A program made the translations under genes and the position numbers. Below are positions 20,235-28,252 of a stretch of 64,000 nt of DNA, in pieces; positions within the stretch are counted from its first letter, which is position 1; every line of letters begins with the position of its first letter. The DNA is from Streptomyces ochraceiscleroticus (GTDB lineage Bacteria > Actinomycetota > Actinomycetes > Streptomycetales > Streptomycetaceae). The stretch is from the NCBI RefSeq assembly GCF_000720485.1, contig NZ_JOAX01000011.1, positions 139,163 through 203,162 on the forward strand, written 5' to 3'. The notes beneath the pieces are model-generated. The model did not search any database. It had not been told where the DNA came from and saw only the letters and a list, made by a program, of their open reading frames with translations.

Positions 20235-20942
20235 TCAGCTCACAACTCCGGTCATCACGGAGACGGGGACGGCGATGAAGCCGAGGGTGAGGACCAGGGC
20301 CAGGAGGTTGGCGATGGCCTTGAGGGTGCGGTCGCGCCCCGGACGGTTGGCGCCCAGCGTCTGGGCGGCGCTCCAGAAGCCGTGCCGGATGTGCAGGCCG
20401 AGCGCGAGCATCGCGACGATGTAGATGACGTTGCCGTACCAGGTGGAGAAGGTGGCGACGACATTGGCGTACGGGTGTCCGGCCGCGGCGTGCGGGTTCA
20501 CCGTCAGGGTCGTCAGGTCCAGGATGTGCCAGACGATGAAGAGGCCGAGGATGACGCCGCCCCAGCGCATGGTGCGGGTGGCGTAGCTGGCCCGCTTCTT
20601 CTTGTGCGCATACTTCTGCGGACGTGCGGCGATGTCGCGGCGGCTGAGCTGGTACGCGGCGACCGCGTGCACGACGACCGCGGCGAGCAGCACGACGCGG
20701 GCGATCCACAGGAACCACTCGTGGTGCAGGAAGGGCTCGCCGATGGTGCGCAGCCAGTGGGCGTAACCGTCGAACTCGGCGGCTCCGAAGAAGATCTTGA
20801 GGTTGCCCAGCATGTGGGCGACCAAGTACAGCAGCATCACGATGCCGCTGACGGCCATCGCCGTCTTCTTGCCGACGGTCGAGTGCCACAGGATGCCCGC
20901 GTAGGAGGACGGCCGTCGGTCCGTCCGGGTGTCCACTGCCAT
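20235..20942 (-). CDS. sdhC: Succinate dehydrogenase cytochrome b subunit
   Basis: 235 residues with five membrane helices and the haem-ligand-type histidines of the single-subunit (Bacillus-like, diheme) anchor: [25 protein letters not shown] and LGLHIRHGF. No sdhD follows, consistent with this type. I chose the ATG at 20942 ([13 protein letters not shown]) because a TACCGT box stands 7 bases upstream; an ATG 10 codons further upstream (20972) is the alternative. Confidence 0.92.
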   Translation of the reverse strand: MAVDTRTDRRPSSYAGILWHSTVGKKTAMAVSGIVMLLYLVAHMLGNLKIFFGAAEFDGYAHWLRTIGEPFLHHEWFLWIARVVLLAAVVVHAVAAYQLSRRDIAARPQKYAHKKKRASYATRTMRWGGVILGLFIVWHILDLTTLTVNPHAAAGHPYANVVATFSTWYGNVIYIVAMLALGLHIRHGFWSAAQTLGANRPGRDRTLKAIANLLALVLTLGFIAVPVSVMTGVVS

Positions 20943-20949
20943 GGGCACG

Positions 20950-20955
20950 ACGGTA
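20950..20955 (-). promoter_or_regulatory. Leaderless -10 box of the sdhCAB operon
   Basis: TACCGT on the minus strand, 7 bases before the ATG at 20942. Confidence 0.45.
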
Positions 20956-20987
20956 GGGACGCGATAAGCCATCAGTCCAAGACATGG

Positions 20988-21016
20988 TGGAGCTCAACTC
21001 CATAGACGTTGGCTAT
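20988..21016. promoter_or_regulatory. Paired dyads in the sdhC-lysR gap, candidate LysR operator
   Basis: ATAG-N7-CTAT at 21002-21016 contains the T-N11-A core of LysR-type boxes, and a second dyad TGGAG-N5-CTCCA abuts it at 20988-21002. Both lie between the divergent -10 boxes of sdhC and lysR, where the regulator would control both genes. Confidence 0.5.
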
Positions 21017-21024
21017 CGAGCCAC

Positions 21025-21030
21025 TATTCT
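21025..21030 (+). promoter_or_regulatory. Leaderless -10 box of the lysR gene
   Basis: TATTCT, 6 bases before the ATG at 21037. Confidence 0.5.
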
Positions 21031-21036
21031 GGCCGC

Positions 21037-21936
21037 ATGCAGCTCCAGCAGCTCCGCTATTTCGCGGCCGTCGCCGACACCCGGCACTTCACCCGCGCGG
21101 CCGAGCAGGAACACGTCGCGCAGCCCTCGCTCTCCCAGCAGATCCGGTCCCTGGAGCGGGAGCTGGGCGCCGAGCTGTTCCACCGGGCGCGCGGCCACAT
21201 CATGCTCACCGACGCGGGGGAGACGCTGCTGCCGTTCGCGCGCCGCATCCTCGCCGACGCCGACACCGCGCGGCGCGAGGTCCAGGAGGTCGCCGGGCTG
21301 CGCCGCGGCCGGCTGCGGCTCGGCGCCCCGCCCAGCCTGTGCGCCTCCGTCGTGCCCGACGTGCTCCGCGCCTTCCACGACCGCTATCCGGGCGTCGATC
21401 TTCAGGTGCACGAGAGCGGCTCGCAGGACCTGGTGCGCGTACTGGCCGCGGGCGAGCTGGACCTCGCCCTCGTCATCACCCCGCTGCCGGTGCAGGCGCC
21501 TGCGCTGACCACCGCCGAGCTGCTGCGCGAGGAGCTGGTGTTGGTCTCGGCGCCGGATGCGCCGCCGCCCGTACGCCGCAAGTACCTCCGCGTGGACGAT
21601 CTGCGCGACCATCCGCTGGTGATGTTCCGGCGCGGCTACGACCTGCGGGAATTCACCGTGGCCGCGTGCCGCGCGGCCGGCTTCGAGCCGGTCTTCACCG
21701 TCGAGGGCGGCGAGATGGACGCGGTGCTCGGCTTCGTACGGGCGGGGCTCGGCAGCGCCGTCGTGCCGATCATGGTCGCCGAGCGGGCCGGGCTGCGCAG
21801 CACCCCGTTCGCCGCGCCGGGCCTGCACCGCAACATCTCCGTCGCGCACCGCGCGGACGTCTCGCCGCCCCGCGCGGCCCGCGAGCTGCAGCGGATCCTC
21901 GTACGCCACCTCACGCCCGGGGCCGCGGACGGCTAG
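21037..21936 (+). CDS. LysR family transcriptional regulator
   Basis: 299 residues. The N-terminal winged helix-turn-helix is classical (LQQLRYFAAVADTRHFTRAAE, then SLSQQIRSLERELGAELFHR), followed by the two-lobed effector-binding domain (RLRLGAPPSLCASVVPDVL). It is divergent from sdhCAB and shares a 94-base promoter region with LysR-box-like dyads, so it most likely regulates the sdh operon and itself. The effector is unknown. Confidence 0.92.
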   Translation: MQLQQLRYFAAVADTRHFTRAAEQEHVAQPSLSQQIRSLERELGAELFHRARGHIMLTDAGETLLPFARRILADADTARREVQEVAGLRRGRLRLGAPPSLCASVVPDVLRAFHDRYPGVDLQVHESGSQDLVRVLAAGELDLALVITPLPVQAPALTTAELLREELVLVSAPDAPPPVRRKYLRVDDLRDHPLVMFRRGYDLREFTVAACRAAGFEPVFTVEGGEMDAVLGFVRAGLGSAVVPIMVAERAGLRSTPFAAPGLHRNISVAHRADVSPPRAARELQRILVRHLTPGAADG

Positions 21937-21938
21937 AC

Positions 21939-21973
21939 CCGCCCCGGCGGCCACGGCAGCACGGGGGCGGTTT
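21939..21973 (+). terminator. Probable terminator after lysR
   Basis: CCGCCCCG (21939-21946) pairs with CGGGGGCGG (21962-21970, one bulged G) and is followed by TTT. Confidence 0.5.
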
Positions 21974-22144
21974 CCGGCCAGTACGACGTGATATTGCCGT
22001 ACGGCCGAAGAGGCGGCCCTGCCTGGTGGCGGGAGTCCGTGCGCCGCGCGGGGAATATCCGCGCGCTGCGCGACCGGCGTTTTCCACGCACAAATCCGGT
22101 ACGCCATTGCTTGCCGACGGGACATCGCGGTACGAATGCCTCAC

Positions 22145-22172
22145 TTGCCGTCCGGCAGTCCGCGGCCGGCAA
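22145..22172. promoter_or_regulatory. Inverted repeat just upstream of the phosphoribosyltransferase gene
   Basis: TTGCCGTCCG and CGGCCGGCAA form 10-base arms with one mismatch around an 8-base loop, ending 30 bases before the ATG at 22203. It is either an operator or a leader hairpin of the cassette. The preceding 200 bases (from 21974) show no gene. Confidence 0.45.
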
Positions 22173-22202
22173 TCGGGGGAATCAACGGGGGAGAACATCA
22201 CC

Positions 22203-22769
22203 ATGCTGCTCGAAGAGGTCTACGCGGGCGCGCCCACAGTAAAGTCGGGACGCCATCTGACCACCGTGAACGAATTCACGGACCAATCGCCCGCGCTGCG
22301 CCCGGAAGTCCTCGCGGAAGCCGCAGGCCGCATGCTCGCGCTGGGCGACTTCGACGCCGACAAGATCCTTGTCGAGGAGGACAAGGGCGCCATTCTCGGC
22401 GGGGCGCTCTCGCTCGCCGCGGGGCTGCCGCTGGCGGTCGCCCGCTGGTACACCTACGACCTCGGCGCGCGGTCCGTGTCGGTGCCCATCGACAGCGAGT
22501 ACTTCCAGGGCACGCTCTACGTCAACGGCATCGAGCCGGGCGACCGGCTGACCATCGTGGACGACACGATCAGCACCGGCGGCACCCTGCTCGCGCTGAT
22601 CGAGGCCGTGCAGGCGGCCGGTGCCCGGGTCGGCGAGGTCGTCGTGGCGGTGGAGAAGCCCGAGAACGGCGGCCGGGAAAAGGTCGCCGAGCGCTTCGGC
22701 ATCACGGTCAAGTCCGTCATCCGGATCACCGTCGATGAACGGACCGGGCGCGCCGTCGTCATGTCCTGA
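22203..22769 (+). CDS. Phosphoribosyltransferase (archaeal HPRT/APRT-like)
   Basis: 188 residues of the type I PRTase fold. The PRPP-binding motif IVDDTISTGGTLLALIEA is near residue 120, with the hood and pyrophosphate segments in VEEDKGAILGGALSLAAGLPL and EYFQGTLYVNGIEPGD. The spacing and the YVNGI-GD-VDD arrangement look more like archaeal-type hypoxanthine/adenine PRTases than the housekeeping Apt. It is the first gene of a five-gene block with PLP, ATP-grasp and exporter genes, so it may act on a specialised base or moiety rather than in salvage; that is inference. Confidence 0.85.
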   Translation: MLLEEVYAGAPTVKSGRHLTTVNEFTDQSPALRPEVLAEAAGRMLALGDFDADKILVEEDKGAILGGALSLAAGLPLAVARWYTYDLGARSVSVPIDSEYFQGTLYVNGIEPGDRLTIVDDTISTGGTLLALIEAVQAAGARVGEVVVAVEKPENGGREKVAERFGITVKSVIRITVDERTGRAVVMS

Positions 22770-22860
22770 CGCGGTACGGCTCGTCGTCTCCTGACGCAGT
22801 CGGGATCGTCTGTCTGACGCGGTCGGGTTCGCCATGTCCCGACGTGGTCGGGCATTTCTT
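22767..22860 (+). repeat. Decayed about 24-bp tandem repeat beginning at a stop codon
   Basis: Four units begin TGACGCGGTAC (22767), TGACGCAGTCG (22792), TGACGCGGTCG (22815) and CGACGTGGTCG (22840). The first starts at the TGA stop of the phosphoribosyltransferase gene. The repeat fills most of the gap to the next gene. Confidence 0.75.
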
Positions 22861-22909
22861 CTTCACTTCTTTCACCATGCTGTCCAGTACGGGTTCGGGG
22901 GAACCGCAC

Positions 22910-23899
22910 GTGAGTGCATTTGTGCACGGTGCCGAAATCGGGCACACGGAATTGTACGAACTACGCAGCACTGCCGATCCGGGGGCCGCGCGGATATTCG
23001 CCAAGTGCGAGTTCCGTAATCCCACCGGCAGCCACAAGGACCGGGTCTTCGCCTTCATGCTCGACGAACTGGAACGGGCCGGCACGATCGCCCCGGGAAT
23101 GACCCTGGTCGAATGCTCCACCGGAAACGGCGGCGCGGCGCTCTCCCGGGCCGGCCGGGACCGCGGCTACCGCGTCGTCATCGTCATGCCGGCCGGCATG
23201 ACCGAGGAACGCCGCCGGCAGATCGCCTCCTTCGGGGGCACCGTCATCGAGACCGACCCCGAGGGCTTCCTCCTCGAAGGCGAGGAGACCGCCCGCCGGT
23301 ACGTCGCGGCCCACCCCGGCAGCCACTACCTGGACCAGTCCGCCAACGAGCTGAACTGGCGCGCCTGGCGCTCCTGCGGCACCGAGATCGTCACCGCGCT
23401 CGACGCGCTGGGCCTCGTCCCCGACCGGTTCGTCTGCTCCCTCGGCACCGGCGGCACCTTCACCGGTATCGCGGACGTCCTCAAGGCCGCCCACCCGGGG
23501 CTGCGCACCACCGCCGTCGAGGTCGACCGCTCGGCCGCCCTGTACGCCAAGCGCCACGGCCTGCCCTTCACCCACCACACGCACAACCTGATGGGCCTCG
23601 GCCCCGGCAAGGTGCCCGCCAATCTGCGCGAGGAACTGGTCGACGAGGTCGAGCTGATCAGCGGGGACGACGGCTGGGCGGTCATGAAGGAGCTCATCGA
23701 GAAGGAGGGCCTGTGCGTCGGGCCGACCGCGGGCGGCAATGTCTTCGCCGCGCGGCGGCTCGCCCGCACGCTGCCCCCGGACGCCGTCGTGATCACCGTG
23801 CTGTTCGACTCCGCCTGGAAGTACTTCAGCGTCTGGGACGGCCGGTACGCGCAGTACGCCACCGACGACGCGCCCTACGCGGCGGAAGGGGCGGAGTGA
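22910..23899 (+). CDS. PLP-dependent fold-type II enzyme (cysteine synthase-like)
   Basis: 329 residues from a GTG with GGGGGAA 7 bases upstream; ATG 22877 is the alternative. PLP would bind Lys43 in NPTGSHKDRVF. The substrate loop is STGNGGAAL, the phosphate-binding loop GTGGTFTGIADV, and VGPTAGGNVFAARR closes the site. The family makes beta-replacement products of serine or cysteine derivatives. TGNGG instead of the TSGNTG usual in O-acetylserine sulfhydrylases suggests a different acceptor. Its stop overlaps GTG 23896 of the next gene. Confidence 0.88.
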   Translation: MSAFVHGAEIGHTELYELRSTADPGAARIFAKCEFRNPTGSHKDRVFAFMLDELERAGTIAPGMTLVECSTGNGGAALSRAGRDRGYRVVIVMPAGMTEERRRQIASFGGTVIETDPEGFLLEGEETARRYVAAHPGSHYLDQSANELNWRAWRSCGTEIVTALDALGLVPDRFVCSLGTGGTFTGIADVLKAAHPGLRTTAVEVDRSAALYAKRHGLPFTHHTHNLMGLGPGKVPANLREELVDEVELISGDDGWAVMKELIEKEGLCVGPTAGGNVFAARRLARTLPPDAVVITVLFDSAWKYFSVWDGRYAQYATDDAPYAAEGAE

Positions 23900-23904
23900 A
23901 CGCC

Positions 23905-24720
23905 ATGACCGACGACCGCACCGCACCCGACCGCAACGCGCCGGACTGCACCGCGCCCGACGGCGGCCTCCCGGACAGCCACCGCCCCGACCCGGGACCG
24001 GCTCCGGACCCCGCCGCGCGCCTCGACGTGCTCACCCGCCGCCTCGACGAAGCCTGCCGCCGCGCCGGCCGCGAGCCCGGCTCCGTCAAGCTCGTCGCGG
24101 TCAGCAAGTACCACCCGCGCGAGCTCGTCGCCGCCGCGCTCGACGCGGGCCAGCGCGACTTCGCGGAGAGCCGGGTCCAGGAGGCCCGCGCCAAGTGGCC
24201 GCCGCTGCGCGCCCGTTACCCGGACGTCCGGCTGCACCTCGTCGGCGCGCTGCAGACCAAGAAGGCCGCGGCGGCCGTCACCGGCTTCGACGTCCTGCAC
24301 AGCGTGGACCGCCCGCGGCTGGCCGCGGCCCTCGCCGCCGCCATGGCCCGCACCGGGCGCAGGCCCGACTGCTTCGTCCAGGTCAACACCGCCGACGAGC
24401 CGCACAAGAGCGGCGTACCGCTGGAGGCCGCCGACGCGCTCCTCAAGGAGTGCCGGGACGTGTACGGGCTGCCCGTCGTCGGCCTGATGTGCCTGCCGCC
24501 GTACGGCCGCGACCCGCGCCCGCACTTCCGGCTGCTCCGCTCGCTCGCCGCCGCGCACGGCCTGAGCCAGCTCAGCATGGGCATGAGCGCCGACTTCGAG
24601 GCCGCGGTGGCGGAGGGCGCAACGCTGGTCCGGGTGGGCCGGGCGCTCTTCGGACCCCGGCCGCGGCGCGCCGGCGGCCCACCGGATGCCCGTGCCGGTG
24701 GCCCGCCGGCCACCCGCTAG
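23905..24720 (+). CDS. YggS/PLPBP-family PLP-binding protein
   Basis: 271 residues. After an unusual Asp/Pro-rich N-terminal tail of repeated (T/N)APD units (about 38 residues), it has the alanine-racemase-like barrel: PLP lysine Lys68 in LVAVSKYHP, FVQVNTADEPHKSG, and the LSMGMSADFEAAVAEGATLVRVG signature. Housekeeping YggS is normally near ftsZ and about 230-240 residues; this copy sits in a biosynthesis-like block and may supply or guard PLP for the neighbouring enzyme. GTG 23896, overlapping the previous stop, is an alternative start. Confidence 0.85.
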   Translation: MTDDRTAPDRNAPDCTAPDGGLPDSHRPDPGPAPDPAARLDVLTRRLDEACRRAGREPGSVKLVAVSKYHPRELVAAALDAGQRDFAESRVQEARAKWPPLRARYPDVRLHLVGALQTKKAAAAVTGFDVLHSVDRPRLAAALAAAMARTGRRPDCFVQVNTADEPHKSGVPLEAADALLKECRDVYGLPVVGLMCLPPYGRDPRPHFRLLRSLAAAHGLSQLSMGMSADFEAAVAEGATLVRVGRALFGPRPRRAGGPPDARAGGPPATR

Positions 24721-24728
24721 GGAGTGCC

Positions 24729-25667
24729 GTGGCCGCACTGTTCGTCTTCGCCCTGTTCTCCGCGCTGGTGGACGTGTTCGCCGCGCAGCGGCTCCAGCAC
24801 CTCGACCCCGGCAGCGTCGCCGCGGTCGCCTTCACCCTCACCGGCGTCTTCTTCTGCGGTCTGACGCTGCTGCGGACGCGCCCGGCCCGGGTCGTCGCCG
24901 TGGCCCGGGCGCACGCCGCCGACCTGCTCGTCCTCAACGTCACCACCGCGGTGACCTGGCTGTCCCTGCTGTACGCGCTCAAGCTCATGGAACCGGCCGT
25001 CGCCAACGTCGTCTCCATCGCCATCGGCCCGGCCTGCACCGTGCTGCTCCAGTACCTGTGGTGGCGCAAGGACCGCGTGCTGCCCGGCGAACTCCTCGCC
25101 GCGCTCGGCATCGTCCTCGCCCTCGCCGGCCTGGTCTGGGCCTCCCTGGACGGCCGCAGCGGCGTCGGCGACCGGGCCGCCGCCGTCATGGCGCTCGGCG
25201 TGTGCGCCGCGGTCGCCTCCGGCGCGGGCGGCGCCGCCAACGTCGTCTTCTCCGCCCGCCTGGGCGCCGCGGGCGTCGACGTCCCCACCGTCATGGGCCT
25301 GCGCTTCGGCCTGGTCGCCGCGGCCGGCTGGCTGCTCGCCGCCACCGGCGACACCGCCCGGCTGGGCGAGGCGCTGCTGCCCGGCGCCGTGGTCGCCGTC
25401 ATCGGCGTCGGCATACCGGCCGTCCTCGTGCAGATCGGCGTCCGCCGGGTGACCCCGGTGACCGCCTCCATGATCTGCACCCTCGCGCCGGCCCTGACGC
25501 TCCTGCTCCAACTCGCCGACACACGGCTGACGTTCTCGGTGCCCTCCGCCGTCGGCATCACCGTCATCACCGTCCTCATCGGGCTCGGGCTGCTCGCCCG
25601 CCGGGGCGCACCCCCGGCCGCGGCGGCCCAGGAAGGCAAGAAGATCCATGCACTGCCTGGTAGTTGA
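24729..25667 (+). CDS. EamA/DMT-family transporter
   Basis: 312 residues with about ten membrane helices in two EamA repeats, starting from a GTG preceded by GGGAG eight bases after the previous stop. Members of this family export amino acids and small metabolites. Placed between PLP and ATP-grasp genes, it is a natural export pump for the cassette's product. Its end overlaps the ATP-grasp gene by 20 bases. Confidence 0.85.
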   Translation: MAALFVFALFSALVDVFAAQRLQHLDPGSVAAVAFTLTGVFFCGLTLLRTRPARVVAVARAHAADLLVLNVTTAVTWLSLLYALKLMEPAVANVVSIAIGPACTVLLQYLWWRKDRVLPGELLAALGIVLALAGLVWASLDGRSGVGDRAAAVMALGVCAAVASGAGGAANVVFSARLGAAGVDVPTVMGLRFGLVAAAGWLLAATGDTARLGEALLPGAVVAVIGVGIPAVLVQIGVRRVTPVTASMICTLAPALTLLLQLADTRLTFSVPSAVGITVITVLIGLGLLARRGAPPAAAAQEGKKIHALPGS

Positions 25668-26919
25668 CGCCTACTCCAGCGGCCGCTTCCTGCCCGCCGC
25701 GCTGGCCGCGCACGGCATCACCACGGTCCACATCGACAGCGCGCCCGGCATCGCCGACCGCCTGCTGCGCACGCCCTTCCCGCACGAGGCGGTCGCCGAC
25801 CGGTTCACGTACCGGGGCGACCTGAACGCCCTGGTCACCGCGGTACTCCCGTACAGGCCCGCCCGCGTCCTGCCCGGCAACGAGACCGGCGTGGACCTCG
25901 CCGACGCCCTCTCCGCCCGGCTCGGCCTGCCCGGCAACGTCATCGACGGCCGCCGCGTGCGCCGCGACAAGTACGAGATGGCCAGGGCCGTCCGGGCACA
26001 CGGACTGCGCGCGCCCGACACCCTGCGCACCCACCGCTTCGACACCGCCCTGGCCTGGGCCCGCTCGCACGGCCGCTGGCCCGTGGTGGTCAAGCCCGCC
26101 GACAGCGCCGGCACCGACAACGTCTTCTTCTGCGCCGGTCCGGTGGAGCTGTGCACCGCCTTCGACCACATCCTGCGCTCGGTGAACTTCACCGGCGCCC
26201 GCAACCGCACCGTCGTCGTCCAGGAACACCTGACCGGCACCGAGTACTTCGCCAACACCGTCAGCGTCGCGGGCCGCCACCACATCGCCGAGATCTGGCG
26301 CTACCACAAGCGCCCGGGCCGCGGCGGCGCCCCGGTCTACGACTACGAGGAGCCGGTCTCCGCGCGCGAGCCGGCCACCGCCGCGCTCCGCCCGTACCTC
26401 CTCGGCGCCCTGGACGCCCTCGGCATCCGCAACGGACCGGCGCACACCGAGATCATGCTCACCGACGAGGGACCGGTGCTGATCGAGGCCGGCGCCCGCC
26501 CGGCCGGCAGCATCCTGCCCGACGTGGTCAGCCGCTGCTTCGGCACCGACCACATCACGCTGACCGCGCTGGCCTGCGCCGATCCGGCCGCCTTCATGGC
26601 GCGCACGGACCGCCCGGCCCAGCCGCGCGTCCCGCTGCGCTATGTCTCCCTGATCTCCCCGCGCGGCGGCCGACTGGTCTCCCTGGCCCGCTTCGACGAG
26701 ATCCGCGCGCTGCCCTCGTACGCCGGGCACCACTTCTCCGTCGAGGTCGGCGACCACCTCGCCCCCACCGTCGACTCGCTCACCTCGCCCGGCGTCTGCT
26801 ACCTCGTCCACCGCAATCCGCGGCAGATCGAGACGGACTACCGCCGGCTGCGCACGCTGGAGGAGACGGGACTGTACGAAACGGACGAGGTCAGGCCGGA
26901 CGCGCGGCGCCCGGCCTGA
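25648..26919 (+). CDS. ATP-grasp domain ligase
   Basis: 423 residues of the carboxylate-amine ligase ATP-grasp superfamily. The ATP-binding strands are [20 protein letters not shown] and [20 protein letters not shown]; metal and phosphate ligands are in [22 protein letters not shown]. The N-terminal domain is PurK/BacD-like. Related enzymes join amino acids into dipeptides or amides. Being the last gene of the cassette and overlapping the exporter suggests that it completes the product. Confidence 0.87.
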   Translation: MHCLVVDAYSSGRFLPAALAAHGITTVHIDSAPGIADRLLRTPFPHEAVADRFTYRGDLNALVTAVLPYRPARVLPGNETGVDLADALSARLGLPGNVIDGRRVRRDKYEMARAVRAHGLRAPDTLRTHRFDTALAWARSHGRWPVVVKPADSAGTDNVFFCAGPVELCTAFDHILRSVNFTGARNRTVVVQEHLTGTEYFANTVSVAGRHHIAEIWRYHKRPGRGGAPVYDYEEPVSAREPATAALRPYLLGALDALGIRNGPAHTEIMLTDEGPVLIEAGARPAGSILPDVVSRCFGTDHITLTALACADPAAFMARTDRPAQPRVPLRYVSLISPRGGRLVSLARFDEIRALPSYAGHHFSVEVGDHLAPTVDSLTSPGVCYLVHRNPRQIETDYRRLRTLEETGLYETDEVRPDARRPA

Positions 26920-26931
26920 CCGCTCACGGGG

Positions 26932-27564
26932 CTACAGTCCCAGCTCGGCCTCGTGGAGGCGGGCCACCGCTTCCTTGTCGCCGTCCAGCTCGACGTCGGC
27001 GGTGCGCTGCCGTCCGAACAGGAACAGCGTCAGCTCGCCCGGCTCGCCGGTGACCGTGACGACCGGCGTGCCGCGGTGCGCCACCGCGGTCTGCCCGTCC
27101 GGGCGCCGCAGCACCAGGCCCACCGGGGCCTTCCGCCCCAGCACCCGGGCCATCCGCTCGATGCGGGACCACAGCACGTCGGCGAAGACGGGGCTCAGCT
27201 CGCGCGGCGACCAGTCCGGCGCGGCGCGCCGCACGTCCTCCGTGTGCACGAAGAACTCCACCGTGTTCGCCGCCTCGTCGATCTGCTTCAGGGCGTACGG
27301 CGACAGCCGCGGCGGACCGGTCCTGATCAGCCGGATCAGCTCGTCGTACGGCTTGGCGGCGAACTCGGACTGCACCCGCTCCAGCCGGGACGCCAGCGGC
27401 TTGAGCACCAGTCCGCCGGCCGCGTCCGCGCGCCGCTCGCGCACCACCACATGGGCGGCCAGGTCGCGGGTGCTCCAGCCCTCGCACAGCGTCGGCGCGT
27501 CGGGTCCGGCGCTCTCCAACAGATCGGCGAGAAGAAGTCGTTCACGCTTGGCATGGGTCGACAT
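26932..27564 (-). CDS. TIGR03085-type metal-binding protein (DinB/MDMPI-like)
   Basis: 210 residues. The DinB/mycothiol-dependent-isomerase N-terminal fold is recognisable from [20 protein letters not shown] and [14 protein letters not shown], which supply the histidines and acid for a divalent metal. A small C-terminal domain follows ([19 protein letters not shown]). Related proteins use mycothiol, the actinobacterial thiol; the substrate is unknown. It is convergent with the ATP-grasp gene, 12 bases apart. Confidence 0.82.
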   Translation of the reverse strand: MSTHAKRERLLLADLLESAGPDAPTLCEGWSTRDLAAHVVVRERRADAAGGLVLKPLASRLERVQSEFAAKPYDELIRLIRTGPPRLSPYALKQIDEAANTVEFFVHTEDVRRAAPDWSPRELSPVFADVLWSRIERMARVLGRKAPVGLVLRRPDGQTAVAHRGTPVVTVTGEPGELTLFLFGRQRTADVELDGDKEAVARLHEAELGL

Positions 27565-27631
27565 GGCCTCACCCTACGGCCGCCCCGGCCGTCCGTGCCA
27601 CGACGCCGCACGGTCCCTTCCGCGCCCCGCG

Positions 27632-27751
27632 TCACAGATGCACGAGGATCACCGTCATCACCAGAACGGCCGCCGCGAAGACCGCACACACCACGATCGT
27701 GGCCACCTTGGCCACCCGGTCGTCGTCAGGGGGCGGGTACTGGTCGTTCAT
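27632..27751 (-). CDS. 39-residue single-helix membrane protein
   Basis: [17 protein letters not shown] followed by one hydrophobic helix ([20 protein letters not shown]) and a two-residue tail. A leaderless-type CATCAT box lies 6 bases upstream. It is divergent from hisI with only 33 bases between the starts, so the two promoters overlap. Function unknown. Confidence 0.65.
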   Translation of the reverse strand: MNDQYPPPDDDRVAKVATIVVCAVFAAAVLVMTVILVHL

Positions 27752-27757
27752 GTCCGC

Positions 27758-27763
27758 ATGATG
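27758..27763 (-). promoter_or_regulatory. Leaderless -10 box (39-residue membrane protein)
   Basis: CATCAT on the minus strand, 6 bases before the ATG at 27751; only 8 bases separate it from the hisI -10 box. Confidence 0.35.
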
Positions 27764-27771
27764 CCGCACGG

Positions 27772-27777
27772 CACAAT
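27772..27777 (+). promoter_or_regulatory. -10 box of hisI
   Basis: CACAAT, 7 bases before the ATG at 27785. A GGAGGG also lies between them, so initiation may not be strictly leaderless. Confidence 0.4.
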
Positions 27778-27784
27778 GGAGGGC

Positions 27785-28165
27785 ATGAGCAGCAGCCCCG
27801 CCACCCCGTCCCCGTCCGGCGCCTCTCTGGATCCGGCCATCGCCGCCCGGCTCAAGCGCACCCCCGACGGCCTGGTCCCGGCCATCGCGCAGCAGTACGA
27901 CACCGGTGAGGTGCTGATGCTCGGGTGGATGGACGACGAGGCGCTGCACCGCACGCTGACCACCGGGCGCTGCACGTACTGGAGCCGCAGCCGCCAGGAG
28001 TACTGGGTCAAGGGCGACACGTCCGGGCACTTCCAGCACGTGAAGTCCGTCGCGCTGGACTGCGACGCGGACACCGTGCTGGTCAAGGTCGACCAGGTCG
28101 GCGCGGCCTGCCACACCGGCGCGCGGACCTGCTTCGACAAGGACGTACTGCTCGCCGAGGGCTGA
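27785..28165 (+). CDS. hisI: Phosphoribosyl-AMP cyclohydrolase
   Basis: 126 residues, the cyclohydrolase domain alone (no HisE fusion). It opens the adenine ring of PR-AMP in the third step of histidine synthesis. The motifs [23 protein letters not shown], the metal-binding [21 protein letters not shown] and RTCF are complete. It stands apart from the hisD-F block and 87 bases before trpE. ATG 27776 is a possible start three codons earlier. Confidence 0.96.
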   Translation: MSSSPATPSPSGASLDPAIAARLKRTPDGLVPAIAQQYDTGEVLMLGWMDDEALHRTLTTGRCTYWSRSRQEYWVKGDTSGHFQHVKSVALDCDADTVLVKVDQVGAACHTGARTCFDKDVLLAEG

Positions 28166-28196
28166 CCGCGCCTCGGGAGGCCGTCCGGCCGGAGCC

Positions 28197-28233
28197 GATC
28201 AGTACGCGGACGGAGCCGCGCCCGCCACTGATC
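28197..28233. promoter_or_regulatory. Inverted repeat at the trpE promoter
   Basis: GATCAGT (28197-28203) and ACTGATC (28227-28233), perfect 7-base arms 23 bases apart, immediately upstream of the trpE -10 box; the spacing of the half-sites is about three helical turns. Confidence 0.4.
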
Positions 28234-28238
28234 GCTAC

Positions 28239-28244
28239 TAGGAT
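28239..28244 (+). promoter_or_regulatory. Leaderless -10 box of trpE
   Basis: TAGGAT, 8 bases before the ATG, with no ribosome site. A leaderless message leaves no room for a leader-peptide attenuator. Confidence 0.5.
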
Positions 28245-28252
28245 CCGCTGAC

